DNA of 15,674 nucleotides. It comes from Candidatus Omnitrophota bacterium. GTDB lineage: Bacteria; Omnitrophota; Omnitrophia; Omnitrophales; JACROU01. The stretch is from the NCBI GenBank assembly GCA_016206875.1, contig JACQQR010000018.1:1-15674 (forward strand), read 5' to 3'. Made by a program: the position numbers and the translations under genes. Shown here piece by piece: positions 1 to 7,667 of the stretch (position 1 is the first letter of the stretch; each line of letters starts with the position of its first letter). The notes beneath the pieces were generated by a model that was given only the letters and a program-made list of their open reading frames with translations, made no database searches and was not told the origin of the DNA.

Positions 1-93
1 ACCCTGCGCGCCCTGAGCTTGCGCATCGTCCCCATTATTTTTTTTGCAGGGAAATTTTTGAAGCAATCTGGGAATTGGAATTGCAATATCTAA
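1..93 (+). CDS. Possible 3' end of an upstream gene (partial)
   Basis: The first frame is open from the window edge to a TAA at 91-93. It would encode about 30 residues, hydrophobic in the middle (IVPIIFFAG), ending in GNWNCNI. Its stop overlaps the ATG at 93 by one base (TAATG), the arrangement seen in translationally coupled gene pairs. The stretch is too short to recognise. The frame of the giant gene is also open to the left edge, so this could equally be non-coding sequence shadowing a longer giant gene. Confidence 0.25.
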   Translation, partial: TLRALSLRIVPIIFFAGKFLKQSGNWNCNI

Positions 94-3000
94 TGACTCC
101 GACGAACAATTTGTGTGCTGTATCCGGTTTTAAGAAGCCCGAGGCTTATCACTATTCTTATCCATGGTTTCAGTTAGGCGATTTCGCATTTCATTATGAG
201 CAAATAGGGGGCGGATTTAGGATTGATGTCACAAAAAATAAGCGTCTGCTATTTCTTTCGAAACAAAAATTTTTCGACGTCACAGCACCCATCAAGCGCT
301 TTTTTCTGCAAGTGATCCAAACCGACAAAGGCCCGAGAACCAGCCCCTATCGGCTGTTCGTGGAATACACCGACGGCCGGAAGGAAGAAGTGACTTTTGC
401 CTCCAGCCTCGGCAAAGCCAGAACGCGCAAGGATTATTGGGTGAAAGTAAACGGCCGCAAAATCAATTTGCTGGACGCCATGATGGATGGCACATGCCAA
501 GAAGAATGGCTGGAGCTTTTTAAGCCGGAGGAATATCCCGCAGCTTCTTTTGATGACCAATATCCTTCATATGTTACCCGTGAGCAAGCAAAGGAAATGA
601 TCGATCTGGCTGGAAAAAGAATGATTGGCTTAGTGGGTCTGCGGCAATTAGTGAAGGCCGGCGCAATTCGGACAAATCATCGACGTCTTTTAAACCGGAG
701 GGATGTCGAACAAGTGATTGATTCATCCGGTATAGTCGATTGTGCTGAGGAACTCAATGCAGAGGTAAAAAATGTTCGAGAAGCTCTTCAGCCGAAGGAC
801 TATGTATTTGCCGCAGATAGGTATTTTATTTGGAGGCCTTGGATCGAGGAACAAAAACGAAGAAGTTATCGATTGGTTACCGTGCAACTTTTAGCGGATA
901 TTTTGGGTAAAAACACAGATTTGTTGGCACATAAACTTAAAAATCCAAAACGAATATTGGGTGAAGCGAATATTCGCCGTATGTTTCCCCAACAGATGGC
1001 CAATGCGGTTTTATCTGAGCCGCCTAGCCGAAATCTGTTGGAAAAAACATTTTGGGGCACTTATGTGCATCAATATCCGGTAAGAGGTCTTGCGATAGAT
1101 ATACAAACTGCGTGGGCAATGATTCAGTTGTTTCGTGAGCGCCGGGAAAATCAAAGCCACGAAATAACTGTTCCCGAATTGGCCGCACGAACAGGTTTGT
1201 CAAAAGTAGCTATAAGACGAGGCATTCGTCAAGGACTGATTCCATCGAGGCAAGATGTATTCCGGGATGAATCTTCAGCTACATACAAAATTCCAAAAGC
1301 AGAAGCAGAGTTCCAGCAATTGGCAGTAGTTCAATATGAATCGAAAATATTGTTGCTTACTCCTAAACTGAAAACTAAACGGATTCAGTCTTGGCAGCAT
1401 CTAAAAGAAATATTATCTTGTCACTGGATTTCGATTGGTGAGTTGAGGAAGAAATGGTTCTACTTGGAATCAACCGCTGAAATTCATAGGCTTAGAGAAA
1501 AAGGGAAACTACCCGGTGTCAGGATTCGCAATCCTTTGCAAAAGAAAGGCGAGTGGTATTTTCCTTTACATAAAGTCAAAGAAGTGGAAGAAGAGGAAAG
1601 AAGGAAGGTGGAAAAAATCATTCGATCTATGAAATCGTTTACAGTTCTGGCCATGCAATGTTTACAAGATATTCTGTCTGTGGTGCAAGCAGAGCATTGG
1701 TTTGAGGCGGGTGATTTGGCGAAGCGATGGGGAATGAGTGCGACGGCTATCCATCAAAAAATTACAAAGAAAAAAATTAAAACTATTTTTATGGACGTGT
1801 TGGGCAGTGGAATACAAAGGCATTTGATTCCTCCTCAAGAAGTTGTTCGATTGGAAGAAGAGGATTTAAAAAAGCTGGAAGAAAATATACATTTTGTCCG
1901 CGGTTATACTTCCAATCCCGTCAGAAACAAAGAAGAGCTATTGGAAGTAACGCGTTTTTGGCCACAAGTTAGCAACCTAGAAGAACAAACTAAAGAAAGT
2001 AAAAAATATATTGAAAGAGCCATTCAAGAAAAAAAGCTTCTAGCGACGCGCATTCATATATTGGGACAAAACAGGCCTTACTACCTGATTCCTCCTCAAG
2101 AAGCCCAATTGTGGTTATGGAAATGGGTTTTGAACAAAATAAGAAAAGGTAAATTTCGGGAAGACATGATTGGGGCATTAAAGCCATTGCCGCTTTCGTA
2201 TGTTCAGCCGGAAATCAGAAAAGATTTTATCAGCGCCAATTTTGCGTTCGAGTTGGCGCGGCGAATGGGCGTAACGCCCATTCATCCGGATACGCTCCGT
2301 GAGTTTGTGCGCGAGGGATGGGTCGAGCAAAATGAAAATAGGCAATATAATACAGCGGATATCATCAGGGCCCTTCATGCGGGCCGGCTCGATAAAACAG
2401 CACAGATTCTTGATATTCATCCCGATCAAGTTTTGAATGAAGCAGTAGACCATGCCGACGCTGTGCCTGTAAACGGGGAATGCTATATTCCGCTCGAATG
2501 GATCAACGAAGTGCGCGCGCTTCAATATCAGCTCGTTCCGGTATCGTTTGCTGCGCGCGAGCTGGGCTGGTCGGCCGAAGAAACCAATCAACTGTTGCGA
2601 GAAGAAAGCCGCCTGGCTAAGTTATTTTGGACACGCAATTATGCCGGCGAGCCCATGGAACCGCTGATTCATATTCGCGAATTGGCCAAATATGTTGAGT
2701 CGCGTCAGCAATTGCCCGGTGGCGAGGCGCTTGCTGAGGCCTCCAGTCTGGGCCGGACAAGACAACAGCTTCTAGATTCTATGGTGAGCGGCACTTTTAA
2801 AGAAAAATGGCTGGAAGAGGCCGGGCTTTCAGCCCAAGCACGCTGGGTGAGTTTTTCTGTGGTTTTAAGGCTTTTGCGAATCAAAGGCATGCCTATGCTC
2901 AAGCGCCGCCTCAAAAACCCGAAACGATTTTGGGGCGAAGAAATCATTCGCAAATATTTTACGCCCGAAATGGCCGAAGAAATATGGATGAAAAAATATC

Positions 3001-5549
3001 GAGAGGCAAAACAAGAAAAGACCGTTATGTCAGCCGCCTCCAGTTTGGGAAGCCAAATCAAAAAACGGATGCGTCTTGTCAGACAGCGTGAAGATTATGC
3101 GATCGAAGTAAACGGCCGCAAAATCAATTTGCTGGATGCCATGATGGACGGCACATTCCAAGAAGAATGGCTGGAACTGTTTAAGCCGCCTTTGCGGCCC
3201 CGAATCTCCTTCGAAGGTCAATTCACAATGTGGGTCACTCTAGAAGAAGCCGTGCGGATGATGGAAGCGGCGGATCGAAGAAAGCTGAAAACAAATGAAC
3301 TTCAAGAGTTAGTGCGCTTAAAAATTATCCGTACGGATTCCCGAGATCGATTGAATAGGCTGGATGTCGAGAAAATCATTGATTCATCAAATATAGCGGA
3401 ATGTAAGAATGAACTTCAAATAGAAAATCGGGCCGTCCGGAGAATGTTAAAACCAAGCAGTTTTCGATTAGTTTTGAGCCAGTATTTTATTTGGCGCGCT
3501 TGGATTGAACGGGAGATACAAAAAATACACCGGTTAGTTCCCGTAAAAGTTCTCGCGGCAGTATTGGGTACCAACCGGGAAGTGTTGACAAACAGGCTTC
3601 GGAATCCGGTGAAGTATTTAGGTGAGGAAGATATTCTCCGCTTGTTTCCTAAAGAAACAGCGGATGCGCGGCGCAAAGGAAAGGGAGGCTTATTGGAAAT
3701 GAGCAGTGCGGGTGGATATATTCATGGGGGAAGTATTCAAGGGTTGGCCGTGGATATACGTACTGCTTGGACTCTAATTCGGCTTTACCGGGAGAGCAAA
3801 AATTTAGATTCAGGAATATCCATGGCTCCATTTTCAAGCCAAGCCGGGCTTGTTCCCAGAGCTGTTTCAAAGCGAATTCCATCAGGAGAAATTCAAGATG
3901 AAATCACTTCTGAGTTGGATGATTTATTGCTGCTGCGTTACGAGAAAAAAGTTCTTCCCCACAGTAAACAATTTAAAGGGAAATACATCCGATCGTGGGA
4001 GCAGCTGATGCGGATTTTATCCGGCGAATGGATTTCAAAACAGGCATTATCAAAACGCTGGTCTGTGAGCGACGGAGAAATTAAAGCTTTGGAAAAACAG
4101 GGGGTGCTGCCCGGAGTTCGCATTAAAAGAAGTTCGGTGAAATATGGGGAGTGGTATTTTCCTCTTTATAAAGTACACGAGGTGGAGGAACAGGAAAAAC
4201 GTAAACTGCAAAAAGCTATTTTATTTTTTGGCCGGTATACGCGCCGCCCTATTCGAAATGTGCAAGATGTACTCAAGGTTTTAAAAGAAGAACAGTGGCT
4301 TACCAGCCCGGCATTAGCGGATCGTTGGCGAATTTCAAACGCGGCAGTGAATCAATGGATCAACAAAAGGAAATTAGGGGCATTTTATTTGGATCTTTTG
4401 GGAGCCGGTATTCCCCGTTATGTAATTGCGCCTCAAGAAATCGCCCGGTTTGAAGAACAAAGTGACAGATTGCTTGAACAAAATATGAAATTTGTACGCC
4501 GTTATACTTCAGATCCGGTCCGCAACGAACAAGAATTGAATCGGGCCATTCGCTTTTGGCCAAAATTAGAACATTTATCGAATAGTACCGGTAAAGATGT
4601 TAGGGCGATAGTGCGACAAGCAAGCAGAGGCTCGCTTCCTGCAACTTGCATCCGTTTGTTGGGCAGAGGCCGGGCTTTTTATGTGGTTCCGCCGCAGGAA
4701 GCCCGCATTTGGCTATGGAATTGGGCTCTTAAGGAAATGAAAAGGGGGCGATTTAATGAACAAATGGCAGAAAAAATAAAGCCCGTCGCTTTCTTTGTGC
4801 CGCCGTTTGACAATAAAACAGAGTTTATTATTTTTCGTACCGCTATAGGCATTGCCAGAAAAAGAGGCCTTCAGTCTGTTAAGAAAGACGCGCTTCGTGC
4901 ATTTGTGCGCGAAGGATGGGTCGGGCAGAATGGGGAGGGAAGTTATCATACGGCAGATCTCCTGAGAGCCCTCCATTCAGGCCGGTTGAAAAAAACCGCA
5001 CAGATTTTGGATATTCATCCCGACGAAGTTTTAGATGAAGCGGTTGATGAAGAAGAGGCTTTACCGGTTGGAGATGAATGTTTTATTTCGCTCGAATGGA
5101 TTAATGAAGTGCGCGCACTTCAATATCAGCTCATTCCGGTTTCATTGGCCGCCCGCAAGCTGGGCTGGTCCGCCGAAGAAACCAATCACTTGCTGCGGGA
5201 AGAAAACCGCCTGGCCAAGCCATTTTGGACACGCAATTATGCCGGTGAGCCCATTGAACCGCTGATTCATATTCGCGAACTTTGGGGCTATGTTCAATCG
5301 AAGCAGAGAAGTGAAAGTCAAACGGCTTTAGTTGCCGCCTCCAGCCTGGGTCAGGCGCAAGCGCAATTACAGACAAAAGCTCTTCGTCTGGTCACTCAAT
5401 TTTGCGGAGGCATTGCGCGTGAAGGAAAAGCGCCTGAGGTATTCCTTGATTCCGTCTTCTGTTCTGAGTCTGAAACTATCCGTATTCCCGGCATCCCATT
5501 CCTTATCCAAAACGGGCAAACCAGGGACAAACTATTACGAATGGCGTAG
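93..5549 (+). CDS. Giant tandemly duplicated protein, array of ~20 HTH-like modules
   Basis: About 1,818 residues from the ATG at 93; not a family I can name. TTG at 75 is an alternative start, and the frame has no stop back to position 3, so the gene may be 5'-partial. A unique N-terminal part (residues 1-102) is followed by unit A (103-882), a collapsed copy (883-981), unit B (982-1748) and a tail. Each unit strings together about ten segments that look like excisionase/MerR-type HTH modules: a Leu/Ala-rich helix pair, a turn, 'GKLPGVRI'-like residues, then an aromatic-Pro strand and acidic helix (GEWYFPLHKVKEVEE, LIPPQEVVRLEE). Approximate unit A modules start at 161, 216, 261, 357, 445, 536, 626, 715, 768 and 814; the unit B equivalents at 1048, 1103, 1148, 1243 (degenerate), 1313, 1402, 1492, 1580, 1634 and 1680. 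I see no signal peptide, membrane segment, nuclease or ATPase motif. DNA binding is inferred from pattern only. The unit middles look more A/T-rich than the operon downstream. Confidence 0.8.
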   Translation: MTPTNNLCAVSGFKKPEAYHYSYPWFQLGDFAFHYEQIGGGFRIDVTKNKRLLFLSKQKFFDVTAPIKRFFLQVIQTDKGPRTSPYRLFVEYTDGRKEEVTFASSLGKARTRKDYWVKVNGRKINLLDAMMDGTCQEEWLELFKPEEYPAASFDDQYPSYVTREQAKEMIDLAGKRMIGLVGLRQLVKAGAIRTNHRRLLNRRDVEQVIDSSGIVDCAEELNAEVKNVREALQPKDYVFAADRYFIWRPWIEEQKRRSYRLVTVQLLADILGKNTDLLAHKLKNPKRILGEANIRRMFPQQMANAVLSEPPSRNLLEKTFWGTYVHQYPVRGLAIDIQTAWAMIQLFRERRENQSHEITVPELAARTGLSKVAIRRGIRQGLIPSRQDVFRDESSATYKIPKAEAEFQQLAVVQYESKILLLTPKLKTKRIQSWQHLKEILSCHWISIGELRKKWFYLESTAEIHRLREKGKLPGVRIRNPLQKKGEWYFPLHKVKEVEEEERRKVEKIIRSMKSFTVLAMQCLQDILSVVQAEHWFEAGDLAKRWGMSATAIHQKITKKKIKTIFMDVLGSGIQRHLIPPQEVVRLEEEDLKKLEENIHFVRGYTSNPVRNKEELLEVTRFWPQVSNLEEQTKESKKYIERAIQEKKLLATRIHILGQNRPYYLIPPQEAQLWLWKWVLNKIRKGKFREDMIGALKPLPLSYVQPEIRKDFISANFAFELARRMGVTPIHPDTLREFVREGWVEQNENRQYNTADIIRALHAGRLDKTAQILDIHPDQVLNEAVDHADAVPVNGECYIPLEWINEVRALQYQLVPVSFAARELGWSAEETNQLLREESRLAKLFWTRNYAGEPMEPLIHIRELAKYVESRQQLPGGEALAEASSLGRTRQQLLDSMVSGTFKEKWLEEAGLSAQARWVSFSVVLRLLRIKGMPMLKRRLKNPKRFWGEEIIRKYFTPEMAEEIWMKKYREAKQEKTVMSAASSLGSQIKKRMRLVRQREDYAIEVNGRKINLLDAMMDGTFQEEWLELFKPPLRPRISFEGQFTMWVTLEEAVRMMEAADRRKLKTNELQELVRLKIIRTDSRDRLNRLDVEKIIDSSNIAECKNELQIENRAVRRMLKPSSFRLVLSQYFIWRAWIEREIQKIHRLVPVKVLAAVLGTNREVLTNRLRNPVKYLGEEDILRLFPKETADARRKGKGGLLEMSSAGGYIHGGSIQGLAVDIRTAWTLIRLYRESKNLDSGISMAPFSSQAGLVPRAVSKRIPSGEIQDEITSELDDLLLLRYEKKVLPHSKQFKGKYIRSWEQLMRILSGEWISKQALSKRWSVSDGEIKALEKQGVLPGVRIKRSSVKYGEWYFPLYKVHEVEEQEKRKLQKAILFFGRYTRRPIRNVQDVLKVLKEEQWLTSPALADRWRISNAAVNQWINKRKLGAFYLDLLGAGIPRYVIAPQEIARFEEQSDRLLEQNMKFVRRYTSDPVRNEQELNRAIRFWPKLEHLSNSTGKDVRAIVRQASRGSLPATCIRLLGRGRAFYVVPPQEARIWLWNWALKEMKRGRFNEQMAEKIKPVAFFVPPFDNKTEFIIFRTAIGIARKRGLQSVKKDALRAFVREGWVGQNGEGSYHTADLLRALHSGRLKKTAQILDIHPDEVLDEAVDEEEALPVGDECFISLEWINEVRALQYQLIPVSLAARKLGWSAEETNHLLREENRLAKPFWTRNYAGEPIEPLIHIRELWGYVQSKQRSESQTALVAASSLGQAQAQLQTKALRLVTQFCGGIAREGKAPEVFLDSVFCSESETIRIPGIPFLIQNGQTRDKLLRMA
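399..2738 (+). repeat. Intragenic tandem unit A (780 codons)
   Basis: It begins at the first A-S-S-L-G tag and ends at the second. It aligns along its whole length with unit B (3036-5336). Conservation is very uneven: the stretch 447-529 matches 3108-3190 with about five mismatches, and 2491-2690 closely matches 5089-5286, while the interior is diverged to a level visible mainly in the protein. Confidence 0.8.
2739..3035 (+). repeat. Collapsed copy of the tandem unit (99 codons)
   Basis: It starts with A-S-S-L-G, continues with LLDSMVSGTFKEKWLEE, which parallels the unit-head sequence LLDAMMDGTFQEEWLEL, then jumps to LKRRLKNPKRFWGEE, which parallels module 3 of the units (LAHKLKNPKRILGEA). 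It looks like a full unit with most of its middle deleted in frame, leaving the head and one module. Confidence 0.65.
3036..5336 (+). repeat. Intragenic tandem unit B (767 codons)
   Basis: Second full copy of the unit, bounded by the third and fourth A-S-S-L-G tags. Module 4 (around 3818-3940) has lost the clear HTH pattern seen in unit A. The whole unit is 39 nt shorter than unit A. All three unit lengths are multiples of three, so the frame is kept. Confidence 0.8.
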
Positions 5550-5550
5550 C

Positions 5551-5580
5551 TTGACCGAGAAGAGGGTGTGGGGCTGTACT
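5551..5580 (+). promoter_or_regulatory. Possible sigma-70-like promoter for the corrin operon
   Basis: TTGACC at 5551-5556 and TGTACT at 5575-5580 are separated by 18 bp in the only gap (63 bp) between the giant gene and cobA. The -10 match is weak (4 of 6). I see no cobalamin riboswitch here; the gap is too short for one. Confidence 0.22.
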
Positions 5581-5612
5581 CTCTCCTGCTTTTGTCATAA
5601 AATACGCCCCCT

Positions 5613-6455
5613 ATGCCGAAGTCAAAAACTACTCCAACTGTGTGCCTGGTGGGCGCCGGGCCTGGCGACCCGGAACTTGTGACCCTGAAAGGCCGCCGGA
5701 AAATTGAAGCCGCCGATGTGATTTTGTATGACGCGCTGGTGCATCCCGATATCTTGGATTGGGCCCCCCAAACTGCAGAAAAGCTTTTTGTGGGTAAAGC
5801 GCACGCGGCGCCGCCTGAAATGCGCAACATCAGTTTATACAATCCCAAACCGGCTTCGCTGCACTGCGATCAATTAAAAATCAACGGCCTTTTAGAAGAA
5901 AAAGCGCTCAAGGGATTACGAGTAGTGCGCTTGAAAGGCGGTGATCCGCTTATTTTCGGGCGCGGCGGGGAAGAGGCCGAATATTTAACCGCGCGCGGCA
6001 TTGCCGTAGAAATTGTGCCAGGCGTTACGGCTGCTTTCGCCGCTTCGGCCTCACTCGGCATTCCGCTCACGCACAGAAAATTTGCCTCTCAAGTGGCTTT
6101 TGTCACCGGCCACGAGGACCCCACAAAATCGGAGTCGAGCCTGGACTACAAACAATTGGCAAACTGGCGGGGCACCTTGGTGTTTTACATGGGCATACGC
6201 CGATTAGAATTTATTGCGGAGCAATTAATCAAGCACGGTAAAAAACCGGCTACGCCATGCCTTGTTGTTCAGTGGGCGGCTACGCCGATGCAAAAAACAG
6301 TTCGAGGAACACTTCGCCAAATCGCCTCCAAAGCCAGAAAGGAGCGATTGGGCCCGCCCAGTCTGCTTTTAATCGGCGAGGTGGTGCGCAAATCCTTTGG
6401 GAGGCAAATTAAAAAAGTTTCTGTCATGCCTGTTTTCGGAGGAATGACAAGTTGA
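5613..6455 (+). CDS. cobA: Uroporphyrinogen-III C-methyltransferase
   Basis: Methylates uroporphyrinogen III at C2 and C7 with S-adenosylmethionine to give precorrin-2, the entry step to cobalamin and siroheme; cytoplasmic. Family signatures are the N-terminal VGAGPGDPELVTLKG (residues 13-27), the SAM-loop RLKGGDPLIFGRGGEE (106-121) and EIVPGVTAAFAASASLGIPLTHR (split across about 133-155). It is 280 residues, a little longer than typical single-domain CobA (about 250-260). The excess is partly an unusual stretch around residues 63-95, between VGK and GLLEEKALKG, where the family normally has a short loop. No fused uroporphyrinogen synthase or CysG domains are seen. No clear Shine-Dalgarno precedes ATG 5613. 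The last ten or so residues lie in a repeat-like palindrome. The stop overlaps the TTG start of cbiX (TTGA). Confidence 0.95.
   Translation: MPKSKTTPTVCLVGAGPGDPELVTLKGRRKIEAADVILYDALVHPDILDWAPQTAEKLFVGKAHAAPPEMRNISLYNPKPASLHCDQLKINGLLEEKALKGLRVVRLKGGDPLIFGRGGEEAEYLTARGIAVEIVPGVTAAFAASASLGIPLTHRKFASQVAFVTGHEDPTKSESSLDYKQLANWRGTLVFYMGIRRLEFIAEQLIKHGKKPATPCLVVQWAATPMQKTVRGTLRQIASKARKERLGPPSLLLIGEVVRKSFGRQIKKVSVMPVFGGMTS
6422..6449. repeat. Imperfect palindrome at the 3' end of cobA
   Basis: TGTCATGCCT (6422-6431) faces AGGAATGACA (6440-6449) with one mismatch. It resembles the GTCATTCC...GGAATGAC palindromes further along the operon. It encodes the CobA ending VMPVFGGMTS and contains the Shine-Dalgarno of cbiX. 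Confidence 0.45.
6438..6443 (+). promoter_or_regulatory. Shine-Dalgarno of cbiX
   Basis: GGAGGA ends 8 nt before the TTG at 6452. This strong site supports a TTG start overlapping the cobA stop rather than any downstream start. Confidence 0.7.
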
Positions 6456-7627
6456 AAACCATCCTTATCGTCGGACACGGCAGCCGCGAGGCCGCGGCGA
6501 ATCAGGAATTCCAGACACTGGTGGAACATTTCCGCGCGTCGGTTGTAGGAGCCCAAGTGCGCGGATGCTATGTCGAGCTGGCTTTTCCCTCGCTGGCCGA
6601 GGCACTGGATGAGGCGGCCCGTGCGTCAAATGAGATTGTGCTTGTCCCGCTCTTTTTATTCGCGGCCAAGCATGTCAAAAATGATTTGCCGCTCGCCGTT
6701 TCCGCCGCCAAGAAAAAATTTCCGCATGTCGAAATTACTGTGTCTCCCGCGCTGGGCGCCGATCCGCTGATGATGCGGCTGCTCGCTAAACGTGTAGATG
6801 CGTCCACTGTTGCAATGAAATCCCGCGAAAAAACTATTCTTGTGGTGCTGGGCCGCGGCTCGAGTGACCCCGACGCCAACGGCGACTTTGCGAAACTCAC
6901 GCGCATGTACACCGAGTCTGCGGGCTTTGCGCGCGTGGAAACGGCGTTTGCCGGTGTGTCGCATCCGTTTCTGGAAGAAACGCTGAATCGTATTGCCTTG
7001 GAGCGTCCCGACGCTATTTTGATACAGCCCTATCTTTTGTTTCCCGGAACTCTGGTGGGAAAAATGGAAAAAACCGTAGAACAATTTTCAAAACTCTATC
7101 CCTGGATTCCCGTTACAATTTCCCAATGTTTGGGAGAAGATCCGATTCTTTTTGATTTGCTCCAAGAGCGTGCCGGCGCTGCGGAGACCCGCAGTGTCGA
7201 ACTTTCTTGCGTATCCTGCCAATATCGTGTTCCCATGCCCGGCTTCGAAGACGAGGCCGGCGGGCTGAAGGCGCTTTTGTGGAGCGTGCGGCACAGCCTG
7301 ACGCACACTCAGGCCATGCCGCACACGCACGCGCATAAGCCTGTGAAGAAACACGTGCTGGTCTGCGGCAATGTGGATTGTGTTGACCAAGGCAGTATTG
7401 CGTTTATGGAAACCTTGAAGCGCCTGGTGAAGCGCGAAGGGCTGGAAAAGCAAATCAAAGTCACCAAAACTTCATGCCTGGGCTCGTGCGGTGAAGGACC
7501 CACAGTGGCCGTCTATCCCGACGGCATTTGGTATCGCCGCTGCACGGAGTCTTATGCTGAAGAGCTGGTGAAAAATCATCTGGTGAACAACGAACTGGTC
7601 CGTGAAATCGTGGATCATATTATGTAG
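6452..7627 (+). CDS. cbiX: Sirohydrochlorin cobaltochelatase with C-terminal 2Fe-2S domain
   Basis: Inserts cobalt into sirohydrochlorin, committing it to the anaerobic corrin pathway. It has 391 residues in three parts. The first CbiX domain carries IVGHGSR with His9 and AAKHVKND with His74, the expected metal-handling histidines. The second domain (about 128-240) has LGRGSSDPDAN with Arg135 in place of that His and no equivalent of His74, so it is probably structural. A CVSC motif (Cys253, Cys256) precedes a His-rich linker (about 281-301, including PHTHAHK), recalling the MXCXXC and His-rich tail known in long CbiX proteins. The C-terminal domain is a thioredoxin-like 2Fe-2S ferredoxin, with cysteines 305, 310, 342 and 346 (CX4C, then CX3C in SCLGSCGEGP). 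TTG start overlaps cobA by 4 nt. The cluster itself has no ATP-dependent CobNST, in keeping with a class II chelatase. Confidence 0.93.
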   Translation: MKTILIVGHGSREAAANQEFQTLVEHFRASVVGAQVRGCYVELAFPSLAEALDEAARASNEIVLVPLFLFAAKHVKNDLPLAVSAAKKKFPHVEITVSPALGADPLMMRLLAKRVDASTVAMKSREKTILVVLGRGSSDPDANGDFAKLTRMYTESAGFARVETAFAGVSHPFLEETLNRIALERPDAILIQPYLLFPGTLVGKMEKTVEQFSKLYPWIPVTISQCLGEDPILFDLLQERAGAAETRSVELSCVSCQYRVPMPGFEDEAGGLKALLWSVRHSLTHTQAMPHTHAHKPVKKHVLVCGNVDCVDQGSIAFMETLKRLVKREGLEKQIKVTKTSCLGSCGEGPTVAVYPDGIWYRRCTESYAEELVKNHLVNNELVREIVDHIM

Positions 7628-7654
7628 GGACAGTCCTCCGTGGGGAGGGTCCCT
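7626..7654. repeat. Short palindrome between cbiX and the DUF3209-like gene
   Basis: AGGGAC (7626-7631) and GTCCCT (7649-7654) form an inverted repeat around a G/C-rich core. It overlaps the last two bases of the cbiX stop codon and ends just before the AGGAG at 7658-7662. It resembles common dispersed gene-end repeats of the type AGGGACAGTCC. Confidence 0.45.
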
Positions 7655-7667
7655 AAAAGGAGAAGAT

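Noticed and set aside
93..5549. TALE-like or PPR-like code-reading repeat protein
   Set aside because: The modules are 40-60 residues, highly divergent and without the hypervariable pair of residues or uniform length of such arrays; only an HTH-array reading is supportable.
5550..5612. Cobalamin riboswitch upstream of cobA
   Set aside because: The gap is 63 bp, too short for a B12 riboswitch, and no B12-box-like sequence is seen.
5396..5848. Antisense reading frame over the giant gene end and cobA start
   Set aside because: It lies opposite clear coding sequence, has no recognisable motif and no ribosome site, and is explained as a shadow of the + strand genes.
7602..7667. Earlier start for the DUF3209-like gene
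   Set aside because: The extension overlaps cbiX and reads through a palindrome, whereas ATG 7668 has AGGAG at proper spacing and the expected MACHE start.
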